Of a DNA stretch of 64,000 nucleotides, positions 24,550 through 34,075 are shown one piece after another. The stretch lies in assembly GCF_037969765.1 (NCBI RefSeq), contig NZ_CP150207.1:4307001-4371000 (forward strand). Reading direction: 5' to 3'. The notes below the pieces were generated by a model that searched no databases, was not told the origin of the DNA, and saw only the letters and a program-made list of their open reading frames with translations. The number at the start of each line of letters is the position of its first letter. Positions within the stretch are counted from its first letter, which is position 1. The DNA is from Paenibacillus sp. FSL W8-0186. Its GTDB lineage: Bacteria > Bacillota > Bacilli > Paenibacillales > Paenibacillaceae. The translations under genes and the position numbers were made by a program.

Positions 24550-25645
24550 ATTTACCCGTATGTTCCTCCATAGACGCGGCGATTTTAACCATTTCGCTCA
24601 CTGGAAGATTGTCGCTTGTAATACGGAATTCCAATCCATCCACAGTCCAGGTTAATGTCTGCAGCTCATCCCCTGTCAGCAGGCCGGCAGTAAAGCCGAG
24701 ATCAACGACTGTTCCGGCAACTAGCGAAACCGTGCGATCCGGTGAACGGGATTCAGTTACCGTAAATTGATATGTACCGTCATATCGGAGCAATACGCTG
24801 CTTCTATCACTATCATCTACGACTTTGTCATCTTTATACACTACACCTTCAGGCAAATATGTCGGAACAATCACCCCAAATGGCTCGTTCAGCGCCGGTG
24901 CGGCAGAACCATCGCTCTCAGCTGCATTCGCTCCGGTCTCGGAAGCGTCCGTCCTCTCCACAAGCATCCCATTCTCATCAACTTCGAGCAGCGTCCCTTT
25001 GGCGCGTTGGCCCGCCGTGTCCAGATTATGCTGCATGTCGAATGATTTATCATCAAACTTCGCACCGAAATCAAATTTGTCAAATTTGACCTCGACTACG
25101 ACTTTCGCTTCGGCGTCCGAAACCTGCACCTGCTTCGGCGCATAGTCGTCTTTGTCCAGCCATATTTTTTGACGTACAAGCGCATGAGTATTATAGTTTG
25201 CGGCCACATCGAACACATAGCTGTCCTTATCGCTTACGAATTGGCGCGTGTTGTCGCTCAGGATGCTGCGCACAAGCGTCTGATACAAGTAGACCTGACC
25301 TTGGTTCTCCGGCCAATCGCTTTGGAACCGGAAGCTCTTGTTCAGGCTCGGCGTCAACACGTAAACGCCCTGATCGTTCTTAAGGACGATCTGCGTAATG
25401 TCCTTCTGGGCATTCGTCAGAGCAATCCGATAAAAAGACGGATTCTGGTACCACACCTCAACCCTGTACTCCTGGGGCTTATCCCCCGTATGAAGCGTCA
25501 TCGTTCCCGAGCCCTGGTAGCTCTCCAGCTTGGTAACGATTTTGTCCAAATCCTTGACGACACCGTCAGCATCCTTCTTGCCGCACCCGCCCAACACAAC
25601 ACTCAAGCATATCACAATGACTAGCGCCCAAGTGATCAGTCGCAT
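24548..25645 (-). CDS. ydcC: YdcC-type sporulation lipoprotein, LolA-like fold
   Basis: A 365-residue lipoprotein with signal LITWALVIVICLSVVLGGCGKK, where the Cys is acylated. The mature part has LolA/LppX-like strands (YQGSGTMTLHTGDKPQEYRVEVWYQNPSFYRI) and a C-terminal domain of about 90 residues. The ATG at 25645 follows GAGGGG by 9 bases. Upstream of alr, it completes the Bacillus-like ydcC-alr-ndoAI-ndoA order. In Bacillus the gene is expressed during sporulation; the molecular role is unclear. Confidence 0.9.
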   Translation of the reverse strand: MRLITWALVIVICLSVVLGGCGKKDADGVVKDLDKIVTKLESYQGSGTMTLHTGDKPQEYRVEVWYQNPSFYRIALTNAQKDITQIVLKNDQGVYVLTPSLNKSFRFQSDWPENQGQVYLYQTLVRSILSDNTRQFVSDKDSYVFDVAANYNTHALVRQKIWLDKDDYAPKQVQVSDAEAKVVVEVKFDKFDFGAKFDDKSFDMQHNLDTAGQRAKGTLLEVDENGMLVERTDASETGANAAESDGSAAPALNEPFGVIVPTYLPEGVVYKDDKVVDDSDRSSVLLRYDGTYQFTVTESRSPDRTVSLVAGTVVDLGFTAGLLTGDELQTLTWTVDGLEFRITSDNLPVSEMVKIAASMEEHTGK

Positions 25646-25758
25646 GAAGATCATCCCCTCTGCAGATTGATTTCCTAAACTGATAACATGTCTATGAGGG
25701 AACTTGGCCGATTATGCGGACTAGTTTGACAAGCAGGAACTCAGCTTAAAAATGCGCG

Positions 25759-26748
25759 CTATTTCACAATTTCCAGAACCTGGTCAATGATTTGAGTAGA
25801 ACCAATCGGCGCAATGCCGCGATTCCATAATTGCTGTTCAACGATGTATACCTGATCTTTTTGAACCGCTTTAATGTTTTTCCACAGTGCCGAGCTCTTT
25901 AATTCATCTAACCTGCTCTTGGCTGTATCCTCTACATTCTCCATCAGGAAAATATGATCAGGATTTAGACTCGGCAGCTCTTCCAGTGAAATCGTCTGCA
26001 TCGCTTTGCCCTCGGCCAGCTTCAAGCCGTTTAAGCCAAGCTCGTGATGAATGATGCGGCCGATACGGATATCATCCACTCCGTATACTCTCAATTCCTT
26101 AGGCATCACGCGCATAACGACGAACACCTCATCGCCAGCTCTGCGGTTGAGCTCCTCTTGTGCACTCTCAGCTTTAGTCAAATAATCGTTCAACTTCTGC
26201 TGCGCTAGCTCCTCTTGCCCGACGATTCTTCCCAGTTCAAGGAGCAGCTGACGCCAATCGTTCATTAATTCTCCGTCAAGCATAAGGGTGGGCGCTATTT
26301 TCCGCAAACTGTCTTCGATATCTTGATGCGAGGGGGCGTAAGCGAGAATTAAATCGGGCTCAGCCTCCAAAAGCGCCTCCAGGTTCGGAGATTCCGATGC
26401 GCCTAAAGGGATTACTCCTTCCATTCGATCTGCTATATATGGTAGAAACTGATGATCGACAAGCGACGTCGTTGAGGCATGAGGTTTGATTCCGAGCTCC
26501 AGCAAGTGGTCCGCATAGTAATCCAGCAATACGGCTATTCTGATCGGTGTAGCTGGAATTTCCACATCGCCGCTGGCATCCTTGACCGTTCGCGTAATAG
26601 GGGAGAGAACTTCCGAGTCTGCAGAAGCATTATTCTGATCAGTCACGGATACGGCAGAGCCGCAACCCGAAATCAATGCAACAGCTAGAATAAAAACTAT
26701 GGCCATAATAGACCTCATTTTATGGTTCATTCGATATGTATTAGGCAC
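25759..26748 (-). CDS. Iron-siderophore ABC transporter binding lipoprotein
   Basis: A 329-residue FecB/FhuD-type protein: lipoprotein signal (IMAIVFILAVALISGCGSA), then RTVKDASGDVEIPATPIRIAVL, the helical backbone LEALLEAEPDLILAYAPSH and the C-terminal lobe with LPSLNPDHIFLM. The start is GTG with GGAGG 7 bases before. A consensus Fur box lies 27 bases upstream. Permease and ATPase genes are not adjacent, so it must use a transporter encoded elsewhere. Confidence 0.93.
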   Translation of the reverse strand: MPNTYRMNHKMRSIMAIVFILAVALISGCGSAVSVTDQNNASADSEVLSPITRTVKDASGDVEIPATPIRIAVLLDYYADHLLELGIKPHASTTSLVDHQFLPYIADRMEGVIPLGASESPNLEALLEAEPDLILAYAPSHQDIEDSLRKIAPTLMLDGELMNDWRQLLLELGRIVGQEELAQQKLNDYLTKAESAQEELNRRAGDEVFVVMRVMPKELRVYGVDDIRIGRIIHHELGLNGLKLAEGKAMQTISLEELPSLNPDHIFLMENVEDTAKSRLDELKSSALWKNIKAVQKDQVYIVEQQLWNRGIAPIGSTQIIDQVLEIVK

Positions 26749-26774
26749 AGTAATTCCTCCGATTCTGGGTTATT

Positions 26775-26793
26775 GATAATGATTATCATTATC
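26775..26793. promoter_or_regulatory. Fur box
   Basis: GATAATGATTATCATTATC is a perfect 19-base inverted repeat, essentially the consensus Fur site, just upstream of the iron-siderophore binding protein gene. Confidence 0.93.
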
Positions 26794-26855
26794 GTTAAAG
26801 ATTATATGATCATCTCTACGCATTGTCAACATGTGAAAGCTCTTCACACAACAAC

Positions 26856-26880
26856 AAAAAAGAACCCTATAGGGTTCTTT
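26856..26880 (-). terminator. Terminator of the SARP-output response regulator
   Basis: AGAACCCTATAGGGTTCT is a perfect palindrome with T bases after it on the minus strand. Confidence 0.85.
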
Positions 26881-26905
26881 GTGTTAGGCTTAGCTCCCAG
26901 ATCGC

Positions 26906-27805
26906 TCAGGTCATGCCGGCTGTTCCAGCACTAAAGGACACCTGCTGCTGCTTTATTAGATGCGCCACTTCTAGGTTTTCCCTTAGATTGATACACCAAG
27001 GGTAGTCTTTATCTTGAAATAAATAACCTGAGTATAGGTTTTGCAAGAGCTGAAGCTGACCTGCCGTCAAATCCTTCTGCCCCGATAGTTCCTGGAAATC
27101 ATATAGATCCACAACGATCGCCCCTTCTGCCTCAAGAACATAGCCCTCATTCATGGTCTTGATCGATAAGGGCAAGGAGAACTCCTCAAACGTCTTCTTT
27201 AGCCGGTAGATCGTATTGTATACATTATGAACCGCTCTCGAACCATCCATTTCCGGCCATAGCGTGTCCGCGATGATCCACTTGTTTACGATTTGCCCCT
27301 CATTCGCAATGAAATAAGCAAACATTTCTTCCGTTTTTTTCGTTGGCCATTTCACGATTTGTCCGTCCTTATTGGTCGTTTGAAACGAACCAAAGCATTG
27401 TACGTTCATGACAGGCGCCTTGAAATTCGAAGCTTCTATGGCGAGCAACCGCTTTATTCGCTCCAATTTGGCGGCAATTTCGTCGATGGACCTGCGCGTA
27501 ACCGGCTTCAGCAAATAATCCACCGCATCTACGCGGAAGGCATCGGCCGCATATTCCCGGTGGGCCGTTGTAAACACAATTTGCATGGAATCCTGCTTTG
27601 CCCGCTCCGCCAGCTGCAATCCATTTAAACCCGGCATGCCAATATCGGTAAAAAGCACGTCAACCTGCAAGCGTGAAATATCCTTCAACGCCTCGAACGG
27701 ATCGGAATAAGCCCCGATGAGCTCATATTTTGGATGCTCTTCTATGTATCTTTTAATCATATTCAGAGAAAGCCATTCATCCTCTACGATAACTGTTCTA
27801 AGCAT
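26906..27805 (-). CDS. Response regulator with SARP/BTAD-like output
   Basis: A 299-residue protein with a receiver domain (phospho-acceptor Asp56 in VLFTDIGMPGLNG, Thr and Lys in FTTAH and YLLKPV), then a winged-helix segment (KKTEEMFAYFIANEGQIVNKWIIADTLWP) and a helical region (AVHNVYNTIYRLKKTFEE), as in SARP-type regulators. I start at 27805, six bases after AGGTGGG. No kinase gene is adjacent. It is divergent from a chemoreceptor gene. Confidence 0.85.
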   Translation of the reverse strand: MLRTVIVEDEWLSLNMIKRYIEEHPKYELIGAYSDPFEALKDISRLQVDVLFTDIGMPGLNGLQLAERAKQDSMQIVFTTAHREYAADAFRVDAVDYLLKPVTRRSIDEIAAKLERIKRLLAIEASNFKAPVMNVQCFGSFQTTNKDGQIVKWPTKKTEEMFAYFIANEGQIVNKWIIADTLWPEMDGSRAVHNVYNTIYRLKKTFEEFSLPLSIKTMNEGYVLEAEGAIVVDLYDFQELSGQKDLTAGQLQLLQNLYSGYLFQDKDYPWCINLRENLEVAHLIKQQQVSFSAGTAGMT

Positions 27806-28056
27806 TGACATCCCACCTACCCTCAGACTGATTTAAACGCAAGTGACAATCGCTGTAGCAAGAGCAGTGCATGTGTTGTGAGATTTCTGTGAGTTCAGCA
27901 ACTTATGATATACATTATGCCAAAATAAGGAGCTCCCGAAATACGCCCCTTCCTGCGAAGGATTTGATTACAATTTCGGCCGGGAAGATGCGTTTATGAA
28001 TAGCTTCACATATTTGTAACAAATATTTTTTTATAAAGGCAGGTCTGAAACGAAAA

Positions 28057-29610
28057 ATGAAGTTGAAGCATATGCAAAAAAATTCAATCATGCTCTTTTT
28101 GTCTGGAATATCGCTGTTGCTGTCATTTGGAACACATGCTGTACACAAATATACATCTCTGTTCGAGGATCATAAAGCGATGAGCGGGATCAGCCAGTTG
28201 TCGCAAGGGTTATCTCTGTTCAAAAGTTTGCTCTTTTTTATCCCGATTGTCCTAATGATATTAAGCCTCCTCATTTACAGGAGGAGCACCAGTTCCCCGG
28301 CTTTGCCATGGCTGGTCAGCACAACGCTGACATTCAGCAGCATTTCTATTATTGCGGGCGGCGACGGATTCGTGGAGTACCACTTCTCCATATTTATGAC
28401 GATTGCGATTATCGCTTACTATGAAAACATTTTAATATTGATCTACAGCACCGCCATATTTGCGGTTCAGCATTTAGCCGGCTATTTCTGGTTCCCGCAG
28501 CTGCTCTGCGGCACGTCCGATTACCGGTTCTCGCTGCTGCTTATTCATGCGCTTTATTTAATTCTTACGAGCGGAGCAACGATCTGGTTCGTCTATTCCA
28601 AGCAAATACACACTAGTGAATACGAGAAAAAAGTAGCTTCCCAGCAGCAAGCCCTGGATGAAGTTCTGCAAAACATGAACGATTCCAGCAAGTCGGTGCT
28701 GAAGGCTGTCAGCCAGCTCTTGTCCGGTGCCGGCCAGTCGGCCAAGGCCAGCCAGGAAATCGTAACATCCATTGAAACGATCTCTGCGGGGGCTTACGAG
28801 CAGACGAATAAGCTGGGCTTAGGGGTCGACAGCATTCAAAGCATGGTGGATCAGGTCGGTCACATAAACGAAAATGCTAGTGTAGTTACAGAGAGTTCCC
28901 TGGCAACCTCAAAGCAGGTCGTTTATGGACAAGAGAGGATTCATCTGCTGGCGAGCCAGATTCACGTCATTACTTGTGCCGTCAATAATGTGAACGAAGT
29001 GATCCAGCAGCTGGCGGAAAGCTCTCAGGAAATCAACAAGCTCGTGGATCTCATATCATCCATCGCGAATCAAACTAATTTACTGGCCCTCAACGCCTCG
29101 ATCGAAGCAGCCCGAGCCGGAGAACATGGAAGCGGATTTGCCGTGGTCGCCGCGGAAGTTCGCAAGCTGGCTGGACAATCCAATGATTCGGCTGCCGAAA
29201 TACACAGGAACGTTCAATCTTTCCAAAGCCGCATTGATCAGGTAATCGGTGAAATGAATGTCAGCTTAAGCGAGGTACAGAAAGGCATGGAGCAGATTAC
29301 CGAGATGCAGCGCGTCTTTGCGGAAATTTCCGAATCTTCAAAAACAGTCGATCAGCAAATTAATGACATCTCCGTCACGACCGATTTACTGCTCCAGCAC
29401 TCCAAACAGACCAATGACATGATGGTTCAGGTGTCCGAAATAACGTCGGCTTTTTTCTCAAACATTGAGAAAATTTTATCCGCCGCGGAGGAGCAATCCG
29501 CATCCTCCGATGCAGTTCATGATATCGCCTTGAACCTGGAATCGCTCGTTGCCGAGCTAGGCGGGATTGTCGGCAGCATTGAGAGGAGCTTATCGGCGGA
29601 TAAACTATAA
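28057..29610 (+). CDS. Methyl-accepting chemotaxis protein with multi-span membrane sensor
   Basis: A 517-residue receptor. Residues 1-190 contain about five or six hydrophobic segments with [23 protein letters not shown], a His-bearing membrane motif, instead of the usual two segments around an external domain. A coiled-coil signalling domain follows, with the invariant tip near residues 345-365 ([22 protein letters not shown]). The sensor is probably membrane-embedded and detects something within the bilayer or a small ligand. The ribosome site is weak (AAGGCAGG, about 13 bases away). It ends before a terminator. Confidence 0.9.
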   Translation: MKLKHMQKNSIMLFLSGISLLLSFGTHAVHKYTSLFEDHKAMSGISQLSQGLSLFKSLLFFIPIVLMILSLLIYRRSTSSPALPWLVSTTLTFSSISIIAGGDGFVEYHFSIFMTIAIIAYYENILILIYSTAIFAVQHLAGYFWFPQLLCGTSDYRFSLLLIHALYLILTSGATIWFVYSKQIHTSEYEKKVASQQQALDEVLQNMNDSSKSVLKAVSQLLSGAGQSAKASQEIVTSIETISAGAYEQTNKLGLGVDSIQSMVDQVGHINENASVVTESSLATSKQVVYGQERIHLLASQIHVITCAVNNVNEVIQQLAESSQEINKLVDLISSIANQTNLLALNASIEAARAGEHGSGFAVVAAEVRKLAGQSNDSAAEIHRNVQSFQSRIDQVIGEMNVSLSEVQKGMEQITEMQRVFAEISESSKTVDQQINDISVTTDLLLQHSKQTNDMMVQVSEITSAFFSNIEKILSAAEEQSASSDAVHDIALNLESLVAELGGIVGSIERSLSADKL

Positions 29611-29633
29611 ACCGTGCAGCAGAAAAGGGCTCT

Positions 29634-29674
29634 CCCAAAAGCATCCTAGATGACTGAGGGGGCGCCCTTTTTTT
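29634..29674 (+). terminator. Terminator of the chemoreceptor gene
   Basis: AAAGGGC.TCTCCC/GGGGGCGCCCTTT stem followed by a T run. Confidence 0.85.
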
Positions 29675-29801
29675 CAGAAAGGCTTTCCGTTTCTGCGGAA
29701 TCCGCTTTCTTCCTTGCCTGATGTCCGATTCTGTAGCTCATCTTATATCTGCAATATCGACACCAAGATGAGAGGCCACGTACTATGCTATGTCGTCTAC
29801 A

Positions 29802-29986
29802 CTAAATGGAATTCATGCATCTAATAATGGCCAAACGCATGCTTTAAGGGATTAAATGGATTTTATGCACCTAAAATTAATACTCCAGCCCATGATGGCT
29901 TTATTACTTCCTCTAACGACATGGAATACAATTAAATTTACTTTCCTTACTTTATGGCAGAAATTAACTACTATAATTCCATTTAG
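29802..29986. repeat. MITE-like non-coding element with inverted ends
   Basis: CTAAATGGAAT (29802-29812) is matched by its exact inverse complement ATTCCATTTAG (29976-29986). A second, direct variant (TTAAATGGATTTTATGCAC) begins about 50 bases inside. The sequence between is AT-rich and has no credible ribosome site or gene. The rest of the 29611-30117 gap holds only the two terminators. Confidence 0.45.
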
Positions 29987-30041
29987 AACGATAAAATTGG
30001 CGACTCATGCTCGTCGTAAAGTGAGAGGCCGACATACGCAT

Positions 30042-30087
30042 AAAAAAATTGGATGGAAAACAGATTGTTTTCACATCCAATTTTTTT
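30042..30087. terminator. Bidirectional terminator of the surface-protein gene
   Basis: AAAAAAATTGGATG..AAAACA / TGTTTTCACATCCAATTTTTTT forms a long hairpin with T runs on both strands. Confidence 0.9.
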
Positions 30088-30117
30088 GTTGGTTTGACTA
30101 TTTGGACAACCCGATTC

Positions 30118-33100
30118 CTATTCCCTGATTAGCTTCAGCAAGACGACGGCTGCTTCCGCTCTTGTCGCGAGCGCTTGCGGCTGAAATTTGTTGCCGGGCA
30201 GGCCAATCATCACCTGCTGTTCCGTTACCAAACGAACGGCTTCCCGCGCCCATGCGGAAATATGGTCAGCGTCCTCGTACAGCAGAGCACCTGATTCAAT
30301 CGCAGCGAAATCGACAGCCGATTGTACTCTCAAATCATAAGCCTTAGCCAGGATCAAGGCCATTTGTTCGCGGGTAATCGGTTCATCTGGGGCGAATATG
30401 CGATCGCGATAGCCGTGAATCAGCCCATAGTGCTGTGCTCCGGCTATAGTCTTCTGCGCCCAATGTCCTTGCACATCGTCGAACACAGGGGTAATCTGCG
30501 CCGCAAATTCATGCTCCTTCAACTCTAGGACCTTGACCAGTAACGTAACGAACTCGGCTCTGGTTAGCTGGCGATTCGGCTGAAAAGTTCCATCAGGGTA
30601 ACCTTTAATGTACCCCCTTCTTGCAAGCTCCCGGATCGCTTCACTCGCCCAGTGTCCTTCAATGTCGCTCAGGAATACTTGGATATCATTATCACGGCAT
30701 GGAACGCCCGCCGAGCATTCCAATCCATCCGGCTTGGAGCCTTCTCCAGTCTCCTTGGCTGGAGCCGTGTTATCCCCGCTGGACGGATTTGCGCTGCTGT
30801 TGGAAGGGCTGCCGCCATTAGATGGCGATCCTCCACTACCGCCGCCATTCCCGCCGCCTCCCTGCCCGCCGTCATCAATAATAGGCCGAGGAGTTATTTT
30901 CACGGTCCGTACAACCTCTTCTGCTGCATTCCCCGCTGCATCAGAGACGTTATAGCGCAAAATATACTCGCCGACAGCACCTGTATCAACCTGACCGGAC
31001 ACCCTGATCTTACGGGTAATATCTCCGTCCACATCATCCGCAGCTGAGGCTCCCGGATCTTCAAAGGAACTGCCTTGTACAACGCTTATAATCGGATCGC
31101 CCGTTAACGTAATGACTGGCCGATTGCGGTCAATATTCGTAATTTCAATTTGCTTCACCGTTTCATTGCCGGCCTCATCCTTGGCATAGAAGCTGATCCA
31201 GCCGTTATCCACGGCGATGACTTCCGGCAATAGCGGATCCCCGTGATCATCGAAGTACGGCGGCTCATGAAATCCGAACGCCATTTTCTCTGCGATCAGG
31301 TTTACTCGCGAGTAAACAGATGTAGTCACAGTGACGTTCTGGTTCGTAGATGCCGTCGGATATACCGTAAGCTTAATGACTGGTATATCCCTATGGATAT
31401 TCGTGATTTCGATCGTTTGTACGGCAGCATTGCCGGCACGATCCTTGGCGTAAACCGTGTAAATATCATTCAACTCAGCTTCAAAGGAGCCTGATCCGCC
31501 AAATGCCGTACCGGCCAGCTCAAAATAACTGACAGGCTGATCTCCAGCCGCCCATTTCACTTCGCTGATCCCGCTTAAACGGTCATATACGTCGGCGGTT
31601 ACCGTCACGCTCTGATTGGTCGGCAAACTGCTCCCTATGCTGAGATGAATCGTCGGCTCTGTTCCGTCATAATTGCTTACCACAATTGTCTCTGCGGCCC
31701 CATTCCCTGCATGATCCTCTGCGTAGACCGTATACTCTCCATTTTGGCTGACCTGAAAAGAATTTTGGAATGAAACTCCTCCGCCATTTTGAAAAAACGA
31801 GACAGGCTGCCGTCCCTCATTCCATTTCAAGGCCACGTGATCATCCGTATTATCGTCAGCTGCTGCGGTGATTGTGACAGGCTGATTCGTCCAATCCACT
31901 GGATCCAAGCTCACATCCAGCTGCGGAGCCTCGACGTCGATACGGCTCACCTCAATATCGGCACTTACCTCGAACCCGGCTTTGTCCTTGGCATATACCG
32001 TATAAACTCCATTCTCATGTACTAGGAATCGGGTATCGTCCGTATTCAGGGCAACACGCTGCCCATTCGGCCCCTGCTTGGCCCACTCCAGCTCGGCAAT
32101 CCCGCTCCCGTTGCCGATATAGTTAATATTTACGGCAACAGGCTGATTGCTCCAGCTCGTTGAAGATAAAGAGAGGGTAAGGCTCGGGCCAGTCTTGAAA
32201 ATATTTGTTATGGTGATCGTCTGTACAGTTCCATTCCCAGCTCCGTCCTCGGCATACACCGTGTAAATACCATTCTCGGAAACAGGGAAATTGTCGTTAA
32301 ACACACTGCCACCCTGAGTGAAATAGGCGGTATTGTGATCCCCCTGGGCCCACTTCAGCTCAGCTATTCCGCTCTCCTGATCAGCTGCGCTGGCGCTAAC
32401 CATCACGTCCTGGCTCGTTGGCGCCCCTGTGGAAGGCGTTAATGTTAGGCTGGGCGGAATGAGGTCGATTTGATCGATGGTAATGGTCTGAATCGTCTCA
32501 TTGCCAATCTGGTCCACAGCATAGACGGTATATTTGCCATTGCTATCGGCAAGGAATGTATTATTCACGATTAAGGCGCCGCCCGAACGGAAATAATCGG
32601 CTGTCTGCTGCCCAGCAGCCCATTTGAACTGCCCCGAATTCAAACCGCTCTGAACATCTTCTGCATTCGCCGTAACCGGAATCGGCTGATTCGTCCATCC
32701 CTGCTGCTTCGTAAAGACCTCCAGCGTCGGTGCCATGCGGTCAATATTCGTAACTTCAGTGACTGCAATGCTTTCATTGCCGACGTGATCTCTCGCGTAC
32801 CAGGTATACTTGCCGTTATCGGTCGCTATAAAGTAATTTCCAGGCACTGTGGTTCCATAAATTCGCATGGATGAGGCGTCATGTTCGCCCTTCAACCATT
32901 TCTGTGCAGCAACGCCAGAGTCATCATCTCTGACGGAACCAACGACGTACACATTCTGCTGTGTCCAAACTGTGGGTGAATGTCTAAGTTCAATAATGAT
33001 TGGCGGAGTTTTATCAACGTGAACCTTGCTCCCGTCCGTAGTAGCGTCGAGCTGGCCGCGCCGCTGTCCTGTTTCATCCTCATATTCGAGCATAAACGGG

Positions 33101-33900
33101 ACAGGGCCTTCAGGAAAGGAAGAATCCAGCATCAAGGCAGCTTTCCAGTTTTTACGGTTGCCATTTTGCACCACCTGAACCTCCTGCCCGGCAATTCGCA
33201 CGACGGGGGGCTTCAGATAAAATGCAGAGGAAATGGATAGCGTGACCGTATCTCCGGCCTGCGCGTACTTTGGAGCGTTCTGATTACTCGATGAGATACT
33301 CACTTTCTGTATCGTATCGACGTTTAACGTATAAGTGCCTGAAGATCTGCTGAAATCAAGCGTTTTGGCCTCGCCGTCCCAAGTGGTCTCATAATAACTT
33401 AAGGTCGCCCATATCGCTTCTGCAGGAACCGAATCCCCTTCCAATACAGTGACACCGTCCAGGCTGTATCTGTATTTTTGGTTGTGAATAGAATTTCCTT
33501 GGCCTAAACCGCCGTCGAAATTGCTGACCGTGATCCATCTAGCATCAGTAGGAAGTCCGTACCAATAATCGCTGATGAATCGTTTCTCGGTCGTTATTCC
33601 GTCACGACTGTAATAGATTTCTATCCCATTGCTCAAACCTCGGATCGGCATAAACGTTGCCCACTTCGCGTTGGAAGGCAGCTGACTAAAGTTTAAATCA
33701 ATATAGAATAAATCCTTTCCATCACTATAGCGATGCGACATCGTTGCGAATCCGCTCGGATTGTAATTAATGATATTAATCGTCTCGGCTTGAATCTGCT
33801 CGGCAGAAGCTCTGCTTGCAGGTCCGGCAAATAAGAGCATCGCAGTAAAACAGATCATTGATAACAAACCAATAAAACTTGTTCTATCCGGGTATTTAAT
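30118..33900 (-). CDS. Secreted SLH-domain surface protein with tandem Ig-like modules
   Basis: About 1260 residues. Order: signal peptide ending ASRASA-EQ; an N-terminal region of ~270 residues; seven Ig-like modules, each ending in a variant of NGxYTVYAxDxAGNxxxQTI; a DUF5011-like domain (VQGSSFEDPGASAADDVDG); a Gly/Ser/Asn linker; and three C-terminal SLH domains (LTRAEF, ITREQM and ATRAEA as TRAE-like motifs), which anchor it to pyruvylated wall polymer. AAAGGAG lies 11 bases before an in-frame ATT at 33900. Starting there gives a proper basic n-region (KYPDR), whereas the alternative TTG at 33867 leaves no positive charge and has no ribosome site. Probably an adhesin or matrix protein. 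Confidence 0.88.
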   Translation of the reverse strand: MKYPDRTSFIGLLSMICFTAMLLFAGPASRASAEQIQAETINIINYNPSGFATMSHRYSDGKDLFYIDLNFSQLPSNAKWATFMPIRGLSNGIEIYYSRDGITTEKRFISDYWYGLPTDARWITVSNFDGGLGQGNSIHNQKYRYSLDGVTVLEGDSVPAEAIWATLSYYETTWDGEAKTLDFSRSSGTYTLNVDTIQKVSISSSNQNAPKYAQAGDTVTLSISSAFYLKPPVVRIAGQEVQVVQNGNRKNWKAALMLDSSFPEGPVPFMLEYEDETGQRRGQLDATTDGSKVHVDKTPPIIIELRHSPTVWTQQNVYVVGSVRDDDSGVAAQKWLKGEHDASSMRIYGTTVPGNYFIATDNGKYTWYARDHVGNESIAVTEVTNIDRMAPTLEVFTKQQGWTNQPIPVTANAEDVQSGLNSGQFKWAAGQQTADYFRSGGALIVNNTFLADSNGKYTVYAVDQIGNETIQTITIDQIDLIPPSLTLTPSTGAPTSQDVMVSASAADQESGIAELKWAQGDHNTAYFTQGGSVFNDNFPVSENGIYTVYAEDGAGNGTVQTITITNIFKTGPSLTLSLSSTSWSNQPVAVNINYIGNGSGIAELEWAKQGPNGQRVALNTDDTRFLVHENGVYTVYAKDKAGFEVSADIEVSRIDVEAPQLDVSLDPVDWTNQPVTITAAADDNTDDHVALKWNEGRQPVSFFQNGGGVSFQNSFQVSQNGEYTVYAEDHAGNGAAETIVVSNYDGTEPTIHLSIGSSLPTNQSVTVTADVYDRLSGISEVKWAAGDQPVSYFELAGTAFGGSGSFEAELNDIYTVYAKDRAGNAAVQTIEITNIHRDIPVIKLTVYPTASTNQNVTVTTSVYSRVNLIAEKMAFGFHEPPYFDDHGDPLLPEVIAVDNGWISFYAKDEAGNETVKQIEITNIDRNRPVITLTGDPIISVVQGSSFEDPGASAADDVDGDITRKIRVSGQVDTGAVGEYILRYNVSDAAGNAAEEVVRTVKITPRPIIDDGGQGGGGNGGGSGGSPSNGGSPSNSSANPSSGDNTAPAKETGEGSKPDGLECSAGVPCRDNDIQVFLSDIEGHWASEAIRELARRGYIKGYPDGTFQPNRQLTRAEFVTLLVKVLELKEHEFAAQITPVFDDVQGHWAQKTIAGAQHYGLIHGYRDRIFAPDEPITREQMALILAKAYDLRVQSAVDFAAIESGALLYEDADHISAWAREAVRLVTEQQVMIGLPGNKFQPQALATRAEAAVVLLKLIRE

Positions 33901-34017
33901 AGTACACTCTCCTTTCTAGATCAGCCCATCACTTCAAATTGTAGATGGTCAAAAATGAATTAAACATCCCCCGATCGAGGGATATTTATAATGACTTTCC
34001 ACGAGAGGAGTTCAATC

Positions 34018-34050
34018 AAAAAAAGGCATACAGCTCTTTTGCCGTATACC
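34018..34050 (-). terminator. Terminator of the kinase-GAF-LuxR gene
   Basis: GGTATAC/GTATGCC stem followed on the minus strand by seven T. Confidence 0.75.
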
Positions 34051-34075
34051 TTCTATCGTTTCACCATAGCTTAGC

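Noticed and set aside
27812..28056. Cyclic di-GMP (GEMM) riboswitch before the chemoreceptor
   Set aside because: The spacer has a few short stems, but the conserved GEMM bases could not be matched.
29856..30128. 90-residue plus-strand reading frame
   Set aside because: No ribosome site, runs through the inverted-repeat element and a terminator hairpin, and has an unnatural composition.
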